From positions 186,001 through 250,000 of the forward strand of contig NZ_JYIV01000026.1 of the NCBI RefSeq assembly GCF_000956405.1: DNA of 64,000 nucleotides, read 5' to 3'. Source of the DNA: Microbacterium oxydans. GTDB taxonomy: Bacteria > Actinomycetota > Actinomycetes > Actinomycetales > Microbacteriaceae. The notes under the pieces were generated by a model that worked only from the letters and a program-made list of their open reading frames with translations, searched no databases and was not told the origin of the DNA. Shown here piece by piece: positions 23,017-31,179 of this stretch. Both the position numbers and the translations under genes were made by a program. The number at the start of each line of letters is the position of its first letter. Position 1 is the first letter of the stretch.

Positions 23017-24641
23017 GCACCACCGAGCCCGTGCTGAGCATCAGCGGCCTCGCCGTCGCCTTCCGGACCGGTTCCGAGCTGGTCACCGCCGTCAGCGACG
23101 TCACCATCGACATCGCCGCAGGCGAGACCGTCGCGGTCGTGGGGGAGTCGGGCTCGGGCAAGTCGACCACTGCAGCCGCGGTCAACCGTCTGCTCCCGGA
23201 GAACGGCGTGATCACCGCAGGCAGCATCCGCTTCGACGGTCGCGAGCTGACCGACCTGCCGGAGAACGCGATGATCTCGCTGCGGGGTGCCGGGATCGGG
23301 CTCGTGCCGCAGGACCCGATGTCGAACCTCAACCCGCTCATGCGGGTGGGCGAGCAGATCGGCGAGGCGCTCGAGGTGCACGGACACACGCACGGCGACG
23401 CCACCAAGGCACGAGTCGTCGAACTGCTGGAGATGGTGGGCATCGCCGACGCCGCGCAGCGCGCGCACCAGTACCCGCACGAGTTCTCCGGCGGCATGCG
23501 TCAGCGTGTCCTGATCGCGATGGGCCTGGCGTGCAAGCCGCGTCTGCTGATCGCGGACGAGCCCACCTCGGCGCTCGACGTGACCGTGCAGCGGCGCATC
23601 CTCGACCAGCTCGACACCCTCACCGACGAGCTCGGCACCGCGGTCTTCCTCATCACGCACGACCTGGCCCTCGCGGCCGAGCGCGCCGACCGCATCGTGG
23701 TGATGTTCCGCGGCCGTGTCGTCGAGGAGGGCACCTCTGCCCAGGTGCTCGGCGCTCCGCAGCACGAGTACACCAAGCAGCTGCTCGCGGCGGCTCCGAG
23801 TCTCGCCTCGCGCCGTGACGCCCTGCCGCAGCGCGAGACCGCCACGGGAACGCCGTTCGTCGAGATCCGCGACCTCCGCAAGGAGTTCGCGCTGCGCGCG
23901 CCCAAGCCGGGCGAGCCCGAGACCTTCACCGCCGTCGACGGGGTGAGCTTCGAGATCCGGCGCGGCACGACGGTCTCGATCGTGGGCGAGTCGGGCTCCG
24001 GAAAGTCGACGACCGCGAACATGGTGCTGGGTCTCGAAGACGCCACGTCGGGTTCGATCCTGTTCGACGGGCTCGACCTGACCACGCTCCGACGCAAGGA
24101 GCTGTTCGCCCTGCGTCGACGTGTGCAGCCCGTCTTCCAGAACCCCTACGCCTCGCTCGACCCGCGTTACACGGTCGAGCAGTCGATCGCCGAGCCGCTG
24201 CGCGTGCACCGCATCGGCACCGCGGCCACCCGCCATGCCCGTGTGCTCGAGCTGCTCGAGCAGGTGGCCCTGCCCGCGGCCATGGCCGAACGTCTGCCGC
24301 ATGAGCTCTCCGGAGGGCAGCGTCAGCGCGTGGCGATCGCCCGGGCACTCGCGCTCGAACCCGAGCTGGTGGTGCTCGACGAGGCGGTGTCGGCCCTCGA
24401 CGTGCTGGTGCAGGCGCAGATCCTCGACCTGCTCGCCGACCTGCAGAAGCGGCTCGGGCTCAGCTACCTCTTCATCAGCCACGACCTCGCGGTGGTGCGC
24501 ATGATCTCCGAAGAGGTGCACGTCATGCAGCGGGGCGTCGTGGTCGAGAGCGGCACCCCCGAGCGCATCTTCGACGCCCCGCAGCACCCGTACACGCGAG
24601 AGCTCCTCGCCGCGATCCCCGGGGCGTCACTGGCGTCCTGA
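23013..24641 (+). CDS. Dual-domain ABC transporter ATPase (DppD-DppF fusion)
   Basis: A 542-residue ATPase carrying both nucleotide-binding domains of an oligopeptide-type importer. Domain 1 (about 5-260): Walker A GESGSGKST, signature FSGGMRQRVLIA, Walker B LLIADEPTSALD. Domain 2 (about 285-540): Walker A GESGSGKST, signature LSGGQRQRVAIARAL, Walker B LVVLDEAVSALD. Each domain ends with the oligopeptide-type sequence PQHEYTKQLLAA or PQHPYTRELLAA. It powers the permeases at 16297-18152 and completes the transporter. Last gene of the operon; the next gene is convergent. Confidence 0.95.
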   Translation: MSTTEPVLSISGLAVAFRTGSELVTAVSDVTIDIAAGETVAVVGESGSGKSTTAAAVNRLLPENGVITAGSIRFDGRELTDLPENAMISLRGAGIGLVPQDPMSNLNPLMRVGEQIGEALEVHGHTHGDATKARVVELLEMVGIADAAQRAHQYPHEFSGGMRQRVLIAMGLACKPRLLIADEPTSALDVTVQRRILDQLDTLTDELGTAVFLITHDLALAAERADRIVVMFRGRVVEEGTSAQVLGAPQHEYTKQLLAAAPSLASRRDALPQRETATGTPFVEIRDLRKEFALRAPKPGEPETFTAVDGVSFEIRRGTTVSIVGESGSGKSTTANMVLGLEDATSGSILFDGLDLTTLRRKELFALRRRVQPVFQNPYASLDPRYTVEQSIAEPLRVHRIGTAATRHARVLELLEQVALPAAMAERLPHELSGGQRQRVAIARALALEPELVVLDEAVSALDVLVQAQILDLLADLQKRLGLSYLFISHDLAVVRMISEEVHVMQRGVVVESGTPERIFDAPQHPYTRELLAAIPGASLAS

Positions 24642-24685
24642 GCGCGCGCCGATGTCGACCTGCGCCGACGTCGACGACCGCAGGT

Positions 24686-24853
24686 TCAGCGCTTGCGGTC
24701 GTCGTCGTCCCAGGGACCTTCCCACCAGCCGGCGCGCTCATCCTCGCCGGGGCCACGCCGTCGGCGGGAGCGGATGAACTGCACGACGAACACCGTCAGC
24801 GTCGACAGCAGGATCACGAACATCACGAGGAACAGCAGGTCGCTCTGGTTCAT
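24686..24853 (-). CDS. Small single-helix membrane protein
   Basis: A 55-residue protein: one N-terminal membrane helix (MNQSDLLFLVMFVILLSTLT), a basic patch RSRRRR facing the cytoplasm, and an acidic, tryptophan-rich tail (EDERAGWWEGPWDDDD). The ATG overlaps the stop of the YdeI-like gene (ATGA), which supports it as a real gene despite its size. Function unknown; topology suggests a membrane-attached adaptor. Confidence 0.65.
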   Translation of the reverse strand: MNQSDLLFLVMFVILLSTLTVFVVQFIRSRRRRGPGEDERAGWWEGPWDDDDRKR

Positions 24854-25428
24854 GGGCGTCTTCCCTCCGCGGCATCCGCCACGATCTTGGCGATGCGCGC
24901 TGCCCGGGTCTCCGGTCGCTTGGCCATCGCGATGTGCGTGAGTCCGAGCTTCTTGACCGACTTCGGGAACGCGTCCCAGTTCGCGCGGGCGACGGGGTCG
25001 GCATCGAGCGCGACGGCGAGCTCGTCCGGTTCGATCCCGGCCTCCGGGCCATCGAGCACGGTCCATGAGCCGTTGGCCTTCGCGGTCTCCAGCGCTCGGA
25101 CACCCGCGGGTGCGAGCAGCCCTGCCGCTTCGAGCTCGGCGATGCGCGCCTTGTTGGTGGCCGCCCACCCGCTGCCGGGACGCCGCGGCGAGAACCACTG
25201 CCCATTGGCGCGGTCGTCCGTCCCCTCGCCGAACACGCGTACGGGACCGTCGATCCATCCGAAGCAGAGCGCCTGGCGGACGGCATCCTCGTAGCCGACG
25301 CCGTCCGACGATCCGCGCACGCTCAGCAGCCAGACCCCCGCCGTGCGCTCGTGGTTCTCCTCGAGCCAGGCGCGCCACGCCGCCGCATCACCGGCCCGGA
25401 ACCGCTCGCCCTCGTCGAGTGCGCCCAC
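24850..25428 (-). CDS. YdeI/OmpD-associated family protein
   Basis: A 192-residue cytoplasmic protein. The N-terminal YdeI domain has AWLEENHERTAGVWLL, then EDAVRQALCFGWIDG and FSPRRPGSGWAATNKARIAELEAAG. The C-terminal helical OmpD-associated part has DAFPKSVKKLGLTHIAMAKRPETRAARIAKIV. The GTG start is three bases after the HAD gene's stop. Molecular role of the family is not settled; in other bacteria members are linked to peptide or oxidative stress tolerance. Second gene of a three-gene operon with the HAD hydrolase and a tiny membrane protein. Confidence 0.85.
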   Translation of the reverse strand: MGALDEGERFRAGDAAAWRAWLEENHERTAGVWLLSVRGSSDGVGYEDAVRQALCFGWIDGPVRVFGEGTDDRANGQWFSPRRPGSGWAATNKARIAELEAAGLLAPAGVRALETAKANGSWTVLDGPEAGIEPDELAVALDADPVARANWDAFPKSVKKLGLTHIAMAKRPETRAARIAKIVADAAEGRRP

Positions 25429-25431
25429 GAG

Positions 25432-26244
25432 CTACTTCTTGGTCTTCACCGTCGGGATCGTCTCGGTGATCCGCGGCAGCAGGTCGGCCACGGACTGCAC
25501 GATCTCGTCCGGACGGAACGGGTACTTCTCGATCTCGGCCTGGTCGCTGATCCCGGTGAGCACGAGCACGGTGTGCAGACCAGCCTCGATGCCGGCGACC
25601 ACGTCGGTGTCCATGCGGTCGCCGATCATGCCCGTGCGCTTCGAGTGCGCGCCGATCTTGTTCAGCGCCGAGCGGAACATCATCGGGTTCGGCTTGCCGA
25701 CCACGTACGGCTCCTTGCCCGTCGCCTTCGTGATGAGGGCGGCGATGGCTCCGGTGGCGGGCAGCGGACCGTCGGTGCTCGGGCCTGTGGCGTCGGGGTT
25801 CGTCACGATGAAGCGTGCGCCGCCGATGATGAGCCGGATCGCCTTCGTGATCGCCTCGAAGGAGTAGTTGCGCGTCTCGCCGACCACCACGAAGTCCGGG
25901 TTCGTCTCGGTCATGATGAAGCCGGCGTCGTGCAGGGCGGTGAGGATGCCGGCCTCGCCGATCACGAAGGCCGAGCCGCCGGGGAGCTGCTGCTTCAGGA
26001 AGTCGGCGGTCGCGAGGGCCGAGGTCCAGATGCGCTCCTCCGGCACGTGCAGACCGCTGATGCGCAGGCGTGCGGACAGGTCGCGCGCGGTGAAGATCGA
26101 GTTGTTGGTGAGTACCAGATACGGGATGCCCGCGCTCTCCCATCCGGCGAGCAGTTCCGAGGCCCCGGGGATGGCGTCGTTCTCATGGACCAGCACGCCG
26201 TCCATGTCGGTGAGCCAGCATTCGATGTCGTCACGTTTTGCCAT
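25432..26244 (-). CDS. HAD-IIA (NagD-like) phosphatase
   Basis: A 270-residue HAD subfamily IIA hydrolase. Motif I is WLTDMDGVLVHEN, motif II is LVLTNNSIFTARDL, the C2 cap contains VVVGETRNYSFE, and the core resumes with VVGKPNPMMFR and motif IV GMIGDRMDTDVVAGIEAGL. This is the NagD/PNPase arrangement, dephosphorylating nucleotides or sugar phosphates. ATG 26244 is chosen over a GTG six bases upstream because it sits exactly six bases from a TAGGCT -10, the spacing seen at many starts in this window. First gene of the operon running to 24686. Confidence 0.9.
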   Translation of the reverse strand: MAKRDDIECWLTDMDGVLVHENDAIPGASELLAGWESAGIPYLVLTNNSIFTARDLSARLRISGLHVPEERIWTSALATADFLKQQLPGGSAFVIGEAGILTALHDAGFIMTETNPDFVVVGETRNYSFEAITKAIRLIIGGARFIVTNPDATGPSTDGPLPATGAIAALITKATGKEPYVVGKPNPMMFRSALNKIGAHSKRTGMIGDRMDTDVVAGIEAGLHTVLVLTGISDQAEIEKYPFRPDEIVQSVADLLPRITETIPTVKTKK

Positions 26245-26250
26245 GTGCAC

Positions 26251-26256
26251 AGCCTA
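26251..26256 (-). promoter_or_regulatory. -10 element (TAGGCT) of the HAD-YdeI operon
   Basis: TAGGCT lies six bases before ATG 26244 and supports that start rather than the in-frame GTG inside the gap. Confidence 0.55.
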
Positions 26257-26271
26257 GGGGCCGCACCTTTC

Positions 26272-26334
26272 CGTTTGAATCGCGCAATTGGTTCCATCGC
26301 GACCCCGGACGCAACCATCTGCGCGATTCGAAAG
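26272..26334. repeat. Dispersed inverted-repeat element, copy 1
   Basis: Two 22-base arms (26272-26293 and 26313-26334) matching at 18 positions, with shared core GAATCGCGCA. The arm sequence is the same as that of the perfect element at 32513-32568, 6.2 kb away. It starts nine bases after the mntR-like gene stop, so it may act as its terminator, but the second copy sits between divergent promoters. REP-like element or shared protein-binding site. Confidence 0.7.
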
Positions 26335-26342
26335 GGCCGGCG

Positions 26343-26972
26343 TCAGGCCGTGAGCCAGATCGCGTCGGCAGCGTGCGCGACCTCGGCGTGCGTCCCACCG
26401 ACGGAGAAGCCGTCCTCGGTCACCGTCACCTCGACGCCCACGGCGATGCCGGACGCCTCGACGGCGCGGAGCACCTCGGGGTCCTGGTCGCTCACCCGCA
26501 GCACGCGACCCACGTGTCCGACCGGGGCATCGGCGAGCAGCACGAACGGAGCGCGTTCGATGCGACCCTCGGCGTCGGGGATCGCGTCGCCGTGCGGGTC
26601 GAACCGGGGGCGTCCGAGGCGCGCATCTATGCCCTCGAGCAGTCGATCGCTGATGGTGTGCTCGAGCACCTCGGCCTCGTCGTGCACCTCGTCCCAGCCG
26701 TAGTCGAACTCCTGCACCAGCCAGGTCTCGACCAGGCGGTGTCGTCGCACCATGGCCAGAGCGCGCGTCGTCCCCGCTTCGGTCAGCCGCACCGCTCCGT
26801 AGGGCACGTGCGAGACGAGTCCGGCGGCGGCGAGCTTCTTCACCATCTCGGTGACCGACGACGGCGCGATGCCGAGCTTCGCGGCCAGCACCGAGGGGGT
26901 GATCGGTGCGTCCTGCCACTCGGTATGCGCGTAGACGGTCTTCAGATAGTCGTCAGCTGCAGGGGATGCCAC
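26343..26972 (-). CDS. mntR: DtxR/MntR-family metal-dependent transcriptional regulator
   Basis: A 209-residue repressor. The N-terminal winged helix has DDYLKTVYAHTEWQDAPITPSVLAAKLG and SSVTEMVKKLAAAGLVSH. The metal-binding dimerisation helix contains RRHRLVETWLVQEFDYGWDEVHDEAEVLEH, with the His/Glu ligands of the family. The C-terminal SH3-like FeoA domain (about 135-209) has VGHVGRVLRVSDQDPEVL. With bound Mn(II) or Fe(II) it should repress uptake genes. The MntH gene 4 kb away carries two DtxR-like boxes, so manganese is the likely metal. The GTG start is six bases from TAGGCT. Confidence 0.88.
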   Translation of the reverse strand: MASPAADDYLKTVYAHTEWQDAPITPSVLAAKLGIAPSSVTEMVKKLAAAGLVSHVPYGAVRLTEAGTTRALAMVRRHRLVETWLVQEFDYGWDEVHDEAEVLEHTISDRLLEGIDARLGRPRFDPHGDAIPDAEGRIERAPFVLLADAPVGHVGRVLRVSDQDPEVLRAVEASGIAVGVEVTVTEDGFSVGGTHAEVAHAADAIWLTA

Positions 26973-26978
26973 CCGCCC

Positions 26979-26984
26979 AGCCTA
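26979..26984 (-). promoter_or_regulatory. -10 element (TAGGCT), leaderless GTG start of mntR
   Basis: TAGGCT ends six bases before GTG 26972 and overlaps the stop codon of the TetR gene, giving mntR a promoter of its own. Confidence 0.5.
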
Positions 26985-27638
26985 CGTGGTGCTCTCGCGC
27001 GCCCATGCGGTGAGTCCGTGGATGAGTGCCCGCACCCCGATCTCGAACGTGCGGCGGGCGGGGTCCGTGCTGAGCCGGGCCCTGGCGGCCTCGGCCTCGG
27101 CGAAGGTCGGGAACTGCGGGGCAAGCGCTCCCGGTGCCATGTTGTCGGCGGGCGCGAGCGCGTCCAGCGCGGAGCCGATGATGAACGACTCCAGGGCGAC
27201 GATGGCGTCCACGATGGTCTCGGTGGGCCACCCGTCGTGCGCGAGCAGGCGTGCGATCTGGTCGTAGTCGGCGAACGAGCCCTCGTCGGCGTCGATCGGC
27301 GATGTCGCGAGCATGACCATGGCTTCCGGCGCGGCGATCGCGGCCGCGCGGTAGCTGTGCGCCCAGGTGAGCAGTGCCTCTTCCACGGGCATCGAGTGCA
27401 GGACGGGGGAGACGAGCGCGCGGCTGACCTGCCCTCGCATGGCCCGGATCACGGCGTCCCGGTTCGCGAAGTGGTGGTAGAGGGCAGAGGTGCGCACACC
27501 GAGCGACTCGGCGAGCGCAGTCATCGTGAACTGACGCGGTGTGCGTTGGGCGCTGAGCCGGAAGGCGGCCTCGAGGATGCGTTCCTCGGTGAGCACCTGG
27601 GTCGATGGTCGGCCGACGCTGCGCGGGGTTTTCGTCAT
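26982..27638 (-). CDS. TetR-family transcriptional regulator
   Basis: A 218-residue repressor. The HTH (about residues 15-60) reads ERILEAAFRLSAQRTPRQFTMTALAESLGVRTSALYHHFANRDAVI. The C-terminal ligand domain resembles the TetR_C group, with YDQIARLLAHDGWPTETIVDAIVALESFIIGSAL. It is divergent from the amidohydrolase and separated by a perfect palindrome (27671-27689), its probable operator. A purine- or GGAAG-rich ribosome site precedes the ATG. The effector is unknown but is probably a substrate of the amidohydrolase/antiporter unit. Confidence 0.92.
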   Translation of the reverse strand: MTKTPRSVGRPSTQVLTEERILEAAFRLSAQRTPRQFTMTALAESLGVRTSALYHHFANRDAVIRAMRGQVSRALVSPVLHSMPVEEALLTWAHSYRAAAIAAPEAMVMLATSPIDADEGSFADYDQIARLLAHDGWPTETIVDAIVALESFIIGSALDALAPADNMAPGALAPQFPTFAEAEAARARLSTDPARRTFEIGVRALIHGLTAWARESTT

Positions 27639-27670
27639 CGTGCTTGCTTCCGCTCCGGCGTCTGGTACTT

Positions 27671-27689
27671 TATTGAAACTCTTTCAATA
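27671..27689. promoter_or_regulatory. Perfect TetR-type operator
   Basis: TATTGAAACTCTTTCAATA: eight-base perfect arms around a three-base centre. It is AT-rich in GC-rich DNA, 33 bases from the tetR ATG and 33 bases from the amidohydrolase ATG. TTGAAA within it reads as a -35 in both directions, so one bound dimer would shut both promoters. Confidence 0.75.
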
Positions 27690-27721
27690 CCGAGAGCTCC
27701 CATACCGATGAAGGTACAGTC

Positions 27722-29335
27722 ATGACCGGTTTCGACGCCGACACCATTGTCACCGGCGCGCACGTGGTGACGATGGACCCGCGCCGCCCGCTCGCCACAG
27801 CCTTCGCCGTGCGCGACGGACGCTTCCTCGCGGTCGGCGACGATGCGCTCGTGCGTGAGCTCCGCGGACCCCGCACCGTCGTGCAGGACCTGGGAGGAGC
27901 AGCGGTGACGCCTGGCCTCATCGACGCGCACCTGCACCCCATCCAGGGGATCGAGCTGACGGCGGGCATCGACCTCGGCGGTCTGGCCACCGGGGCGGCG
28001 CTGCTCGCCGCCCTTCGCGTCGAGGCCGACCGCGCGCTCGCCGAAGATGCGGACCCGTGGGTCCGCGGCTGGAATCTCGACTACGACGTGTTCCACGACC
28101 TGCCGATGACCGCCGCCGCGATCGAGGACGCGGTGCGCGGACTCCCGGCGCTGCTCATCGTCTTCGACGGGCATACCGCCCTCGCCAGTCGCGCCGGCCT
28201 GGAGCGTGCGGGCATCACAGGTGCGCGTGAGTTCGAGGATTCGTCGTGCGTGGTCGTCGATGCCGACGGCCACCCCACCGGCGAGCTGCGCGAACTCGGC
28301 GCCTACGAGCCGGTCCGGCTGAGCGCCCCCGCCCGGACCCGCGAGCAGACCCTGGCGATCGGGCACGACCTGCTGCGCGGGCTGCGCGACTCCGGACTCA
28401 CCGGCGGTACGATCATGGACGGCGGCTTCGCCACACTCGATCTGCTCGACGCGCTGGAGCAGGGCCCGGGTCTTCCGGTCCGCATCGTCTCGGCGATCGA
28501 CCATGAGCCCGGATTCGACGAGGAACGGACGATCGAGAACCTGCGGATGCGGGATCGACGCGGCGAGCGCTGGCGTGGCGGATCGGTCAAGCTCTACGCC
28601 GACGGCGTGGTCGAGACGGGCACCGCATGGCTGCATGAGCCCGACTCTGCAGGTGAGGGGCTCGAGCCCTTCTGGAAGGACATCGCCGCCTACGCCCGCA
28701 CGGTGCGCCGGTATGCCGATGCCGGGTTCCAGGTCGCGACGCACGCGATCGGCGACCGGGCGGTGGGCGAGGTCGTCGACGCGTACCTCGCTGCCGGTGT
28801 GCGCAGTGCCTCCGGCGCCCCGCACCGCATCGAGCACCTGGAGACGACGACCGACCGCGACGTCGCACGCATCGCCGCCGCCGGGATCACCGCCTCGATG
28901 CAGCCCCTGCACATGCAGTGGCGCAAGGCCGACGGCTCCGACGACTGGTCGCACCGCCTCGGGCCGGAGCGCGCCGCCCGCGCGTGGCGGGTGCGCGACT
29001 ACTGGGACGCGGGAGCCCCTCTCGCTCTCGGTTCGGACTGGCCCATCGCGCAGAACGACGCGCGCATCGGCCTCGCCTGGTCGATGCTGCGCCGACGTCC
29101 CGGCGACCCCGACGCCCCGGTGTTCGAGCCCGACCAGGCACTCACCCCGTACCAGGCGCTGCACGGATACACCGTGGGTGCCGCGCTGGCTCAGGGGGAT
29201 ACCGACCTCGGTCGCATCGCCCCCGGGTTCACAGCCGACTACGCCGTGTGGGCGGAGAACCCGCTGCACGTCTCCCCGGACGACCTCCCCGACCTTCCCG
29301 TACAGGGGACGGTCGTCGGCGGCGTCGAGCCCTGA
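27722..29335 (+). CDS. YtcJ-like amidohydrolase
   Basis: A 537-residue metal-dependent hydrolase. The N-terminal beta-sandwich (AHVVTMDPRRPLATAFAVRDGRFLAVG) leads to the barrel with metal motif LIDAHLHPIQG (HxH). Further features are KLYADGVVETGTAWL, THAIGDRAV, HRIEHLE and the catalytic LGSDWPI Asp. It matches the amidohydrolase_3/YtcJ group, whose substrates are often cyclic amides or formylated amines. There is no signal peptide, so it is cytoplasmic. Under probable TetR control; the downstream antiporter gene may form an operon with it across a 64-base gap. Confidence 0.9.
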   Translation: MTGFDADTIVTGAHVVTMDPRRPLATAFAVRDGRFLAVGDDALVRELRGPRTVVQDLGGAAVTPGLIDAHLHPIQGIELTAGIDLGGLATGAALLAALRVEADRALAEDADPWVRGWNLDYDVFHDLPMTAAAIEDAVRGLPALLIVFDGHTALASRAGLERAGITGAREFEDSSCVVVDADGHPTGELRELGAYEPVRLSAPARTREQTLAIGHDLLRGLRDSGLTGGTIMDGGFATLDLLDALEQGPGLPVRIVSAIDHEPGFDEERTIENLRMRDRRGERWRGGSVKLYADGVVETGTAWLHEPDSAGEGLEPFWKDIAAYARTVRRYADAGFQVATHAIGDRAVGEVVDAYLAAGVRSASGAPHRIEHLETTTDRDVARIAAAGITASMQPLHMQWRKADGSDDWSHRLGPERAARAWRVRDYWDAGAPLALGSDWPIAQNDARIGLAWSMLRRRPGDPDAPVFEPDQALTPYQALHGYTVGAALAQGDTDLGRIAPGFTADYAVWAENPLHVSPDDLPDLPVQGTVVGGVEP

Positions 29336-29399
29336 CCCCCGGCTCGCCGCTCCTTCGCGCCCGCATCCCTCCATGCTCCTTCTCACTGAGGTGACCCCC

Positions 29400-30845
29400 A
29401 TGCCCGAATTCGGCGCTCTCGCGCTCCTGCCCATCGTGGTGATCCTGATCGTCGCGGTCGCCACCAGACGCACCCTGTTCGCCCTCTTCTGCGGCACCGT
29501 CGCCGGAGCGCTGATCCTCGGCGGCTGGGGCGGCTTCGACGTCTGGGTCGAGTACACCGGCACAGCCCTCTCCAACGAGACGGCGCAGTGGCTGCTGCTG
29601 ATCGTCGCCCTGTTCGGCATGCTGATGATGCTGTTCGAGAAGTCGGGCATCGTCACCGACTTCGCCGACTGGGCCGAGCGATTCGTCACGTCCCGTCGCA
29701 AGTCGCTGGTGCTGACCTTCCTGCTCTCGGTCGTGCTGTTCGTCGACGACTACCTCAACGTGCTCACCACCGGCACCTCGATGAAGCGGGTCACCGACCG
29801 CTACCGGGTTCCCCGCACGCAGCTCGGCGCGATCATGAAGATGACGGCCGCACCGATCGCCGTCCTCATCCCCGTCTCGACGTGGGCGCTGTTCTTCTCC
29901 GGGCTGTTCGAGGCGCAGGGGGTCACCGTCGGCGGCACCGGCTTCGGGGCGTACCTGCAGGCCATCCCGTTCATCTTCTTCGGCTGGGCTGCCCTGGCCG
30001 TGGCGCTCCTGATGAGCATCGGCTGGCTGCCGAAGCTGGGGGCGATCAAGCGTGATGCGCTCCGTGCCGAGCGTGACGGCGACGTCTTCCCGGTCGGCAC
30101 GACGGATGGGGAGCGCAAGGCCGAAGGGGCGGCCCTCCTCGCCGAGCTGAAGGCGGACGACCCGGACGGCTCGACCGCGCAGCGCGTCGCCACGGCGCTC
30201 GCGACCTCAACTGAGACCGGCCGCAAGCCGCAACCGTGGGGATTCCTGATCGCCATGGCCGTGCTCGTCGGCGTGACGATCGCGACGAACGCCAACGTGG
30301 TCGCCGGCACCGCCGCGTCTCTCGCGGTGACGATCGTGATCGTGCTCGTGCAGCGCCGACTCCGCATCCGCGCGGTGCTTGATGCCGCGCTCGAGGGCAT
30401 CGAGAGCATGCTGTTCGTGATGGTGCTCACCGTGCTCGCGTTCATGGTGCAGGAGATGAACATCACCCTGCAGCTGGCGGAGTTCGTGATCCAGGTCACC
30501 GAGCCCGTGCTCACCCCGGCACTGCTCCCGGCGATCGTGTTCGCGGTGTGCGGCGTGTACGCCTACGCGACGGGATCGTTCTGGGATCTGGCCGCGGTCA
30601 TCACCCCGGTCGTGCTTCCGCTGGCGCTCGCCCTCGGCGCCGACCCGATCCTCGCGGGTGCCGCCGTGTTCTCCGGCGCGGCGCTGGGCAGCACGACGTG
30701 CCTGTACGGTGACGGCATCATCCTCGCGTCGCGGTCGATCGGCATCAAGCCCCTCAACCTGATGCTCGCGATCCTGCCCTACGCGGGCATCGCCGCCGGG
30801 CTGTCGTTCGTGCTCTACCTCGTGACGGGTTTCGTCACGACGTAG
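29400..30845 (+). CDS. NhaC-family Na+/H+ antiporter-like transporter
   Basis: A 481-residue membrane protein of the NhaC/YqkI group, with about 11-12 helices. Typical segments are VVLFVDDYLNVLTTGTSMKRVTDRYRVPR near residue 115, MKMTAAPIAVLIPVSTWALFFSGL, and GAALGSTTCLYGDGIILAS near the end. A long hydrophilic loop (about 215-275, with DGDVFPVGTTDGERKAEG) splits the two halves. Besides sodium/proton exchange, related proteins exchange organic acids or amines; pairing with an amidohydrolase suggests uptake of its substrate. ATG 29400 has GAGGTG eight bases upstream; an in-frame ATG at 29373 is less well placed. Confidence 0.88.
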   Translation: MPEFGALALLPIVVILIVAVATRRTLFALFCGTVAGALILGGWGGFDVWVEYTGTALSNETAQWLLLIVALFGMLMMLFEKSGIVTDFADWAERFVTSRRKSLVLTFLLSVVLFVDDYLNVLTTGTSMKRVTDRYRVPRTQLGAIMKMTAAPIAVLIPVSTWALFFSGLFEAQGVTVGGTGFGAYLQAIPFIFFGWAALAVALLMSIGWLPKLGAIKRDALRAERDGDVFPVGTTDGERKAEGAALLAELKADDPDGSTAQRVATALATSTETGRKPQPWGFLIAMAVLVGVTIATNANVVAGTAASLAVTIVIVLVQRRLRIRAVLDAALEGIESMLFVMVLTVLAFMVQEMNITLQLAEFVIQVTEPVLTPALLPAIVFAVCGVYAYATGSFWDLAAVITPVVLPLALALGADPILAGAAVFSGAALGSTTCLYGDGIILASRSIGIKPLNLMLAILPYAGIAAGLSFVLYLVTGFVTT

Positions 30846-30860
30846 CGCGGTCTGCGCGGG

Positions 30861-31160
30861 TCAGTTCGCGACGGCGACCAGGATGCCGAACGCGGCCTGA
30901 CCCGCGAAGAACACGACGAGGAATCCGAGGAGCGCGGCGGCCAGCGACAGGCGTCCGTCGAAGTCCTCGATCTCGGCCATGCCGATCTTCCGTGCCCGGA
31001 ACGCCAGCACGAGTGTGGCGATGCCGAGGGCGAGCTGCACCCACGGGCTCGCGAGGTCGATGACCTTCGGGAATGCGATCAGGACGGCGCCGATCACGCC
31101 CGCCGCGAAGCCGGTCCAGGTGAGGATGCGGACGTTGCGGCGGGCGTTCTCGGCAGACAT
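30861..31160 (-). CDS. Small three-helix membrane protein of unknown function
   Basis: A 99-residue protein with three hydrophobic helices (about 12-31, 37-56 and 71-97) and a short charged loop (RARKIGMAEIEDFDG). It is not recognised. ATG 31160 lies six bases after a TAGGCT -10, so it has its own leaderless promoter, although it is only 19 bases downstream of mntH on the same strand and could also be read through from it. Confidence 0.7.
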   Translation of the reverse strand: MSAENARRNVRILTWTGFAAGVIGAVLIAFPKVIDLASPWVQLALGIATLVLAFRARKIGMAEIEDFDGRLSLAAALLGFLVVFFAGQAAFGILVAVAN

Positions 31161-31166
31161 GTGTCG

Positions 31167-31172
31167 AGCCTA
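31167..31172 (-). promoter_or_regulatory. -10 element (TAGGCT) of the 99-residue membrane-protein gene
   Basis: TAGGCT ends six bases before ATG 31160, with CGACAC in the gap and no ribosome site. Confidence 0.55.
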
Positions 31173-31179
31173 TCCGGGG

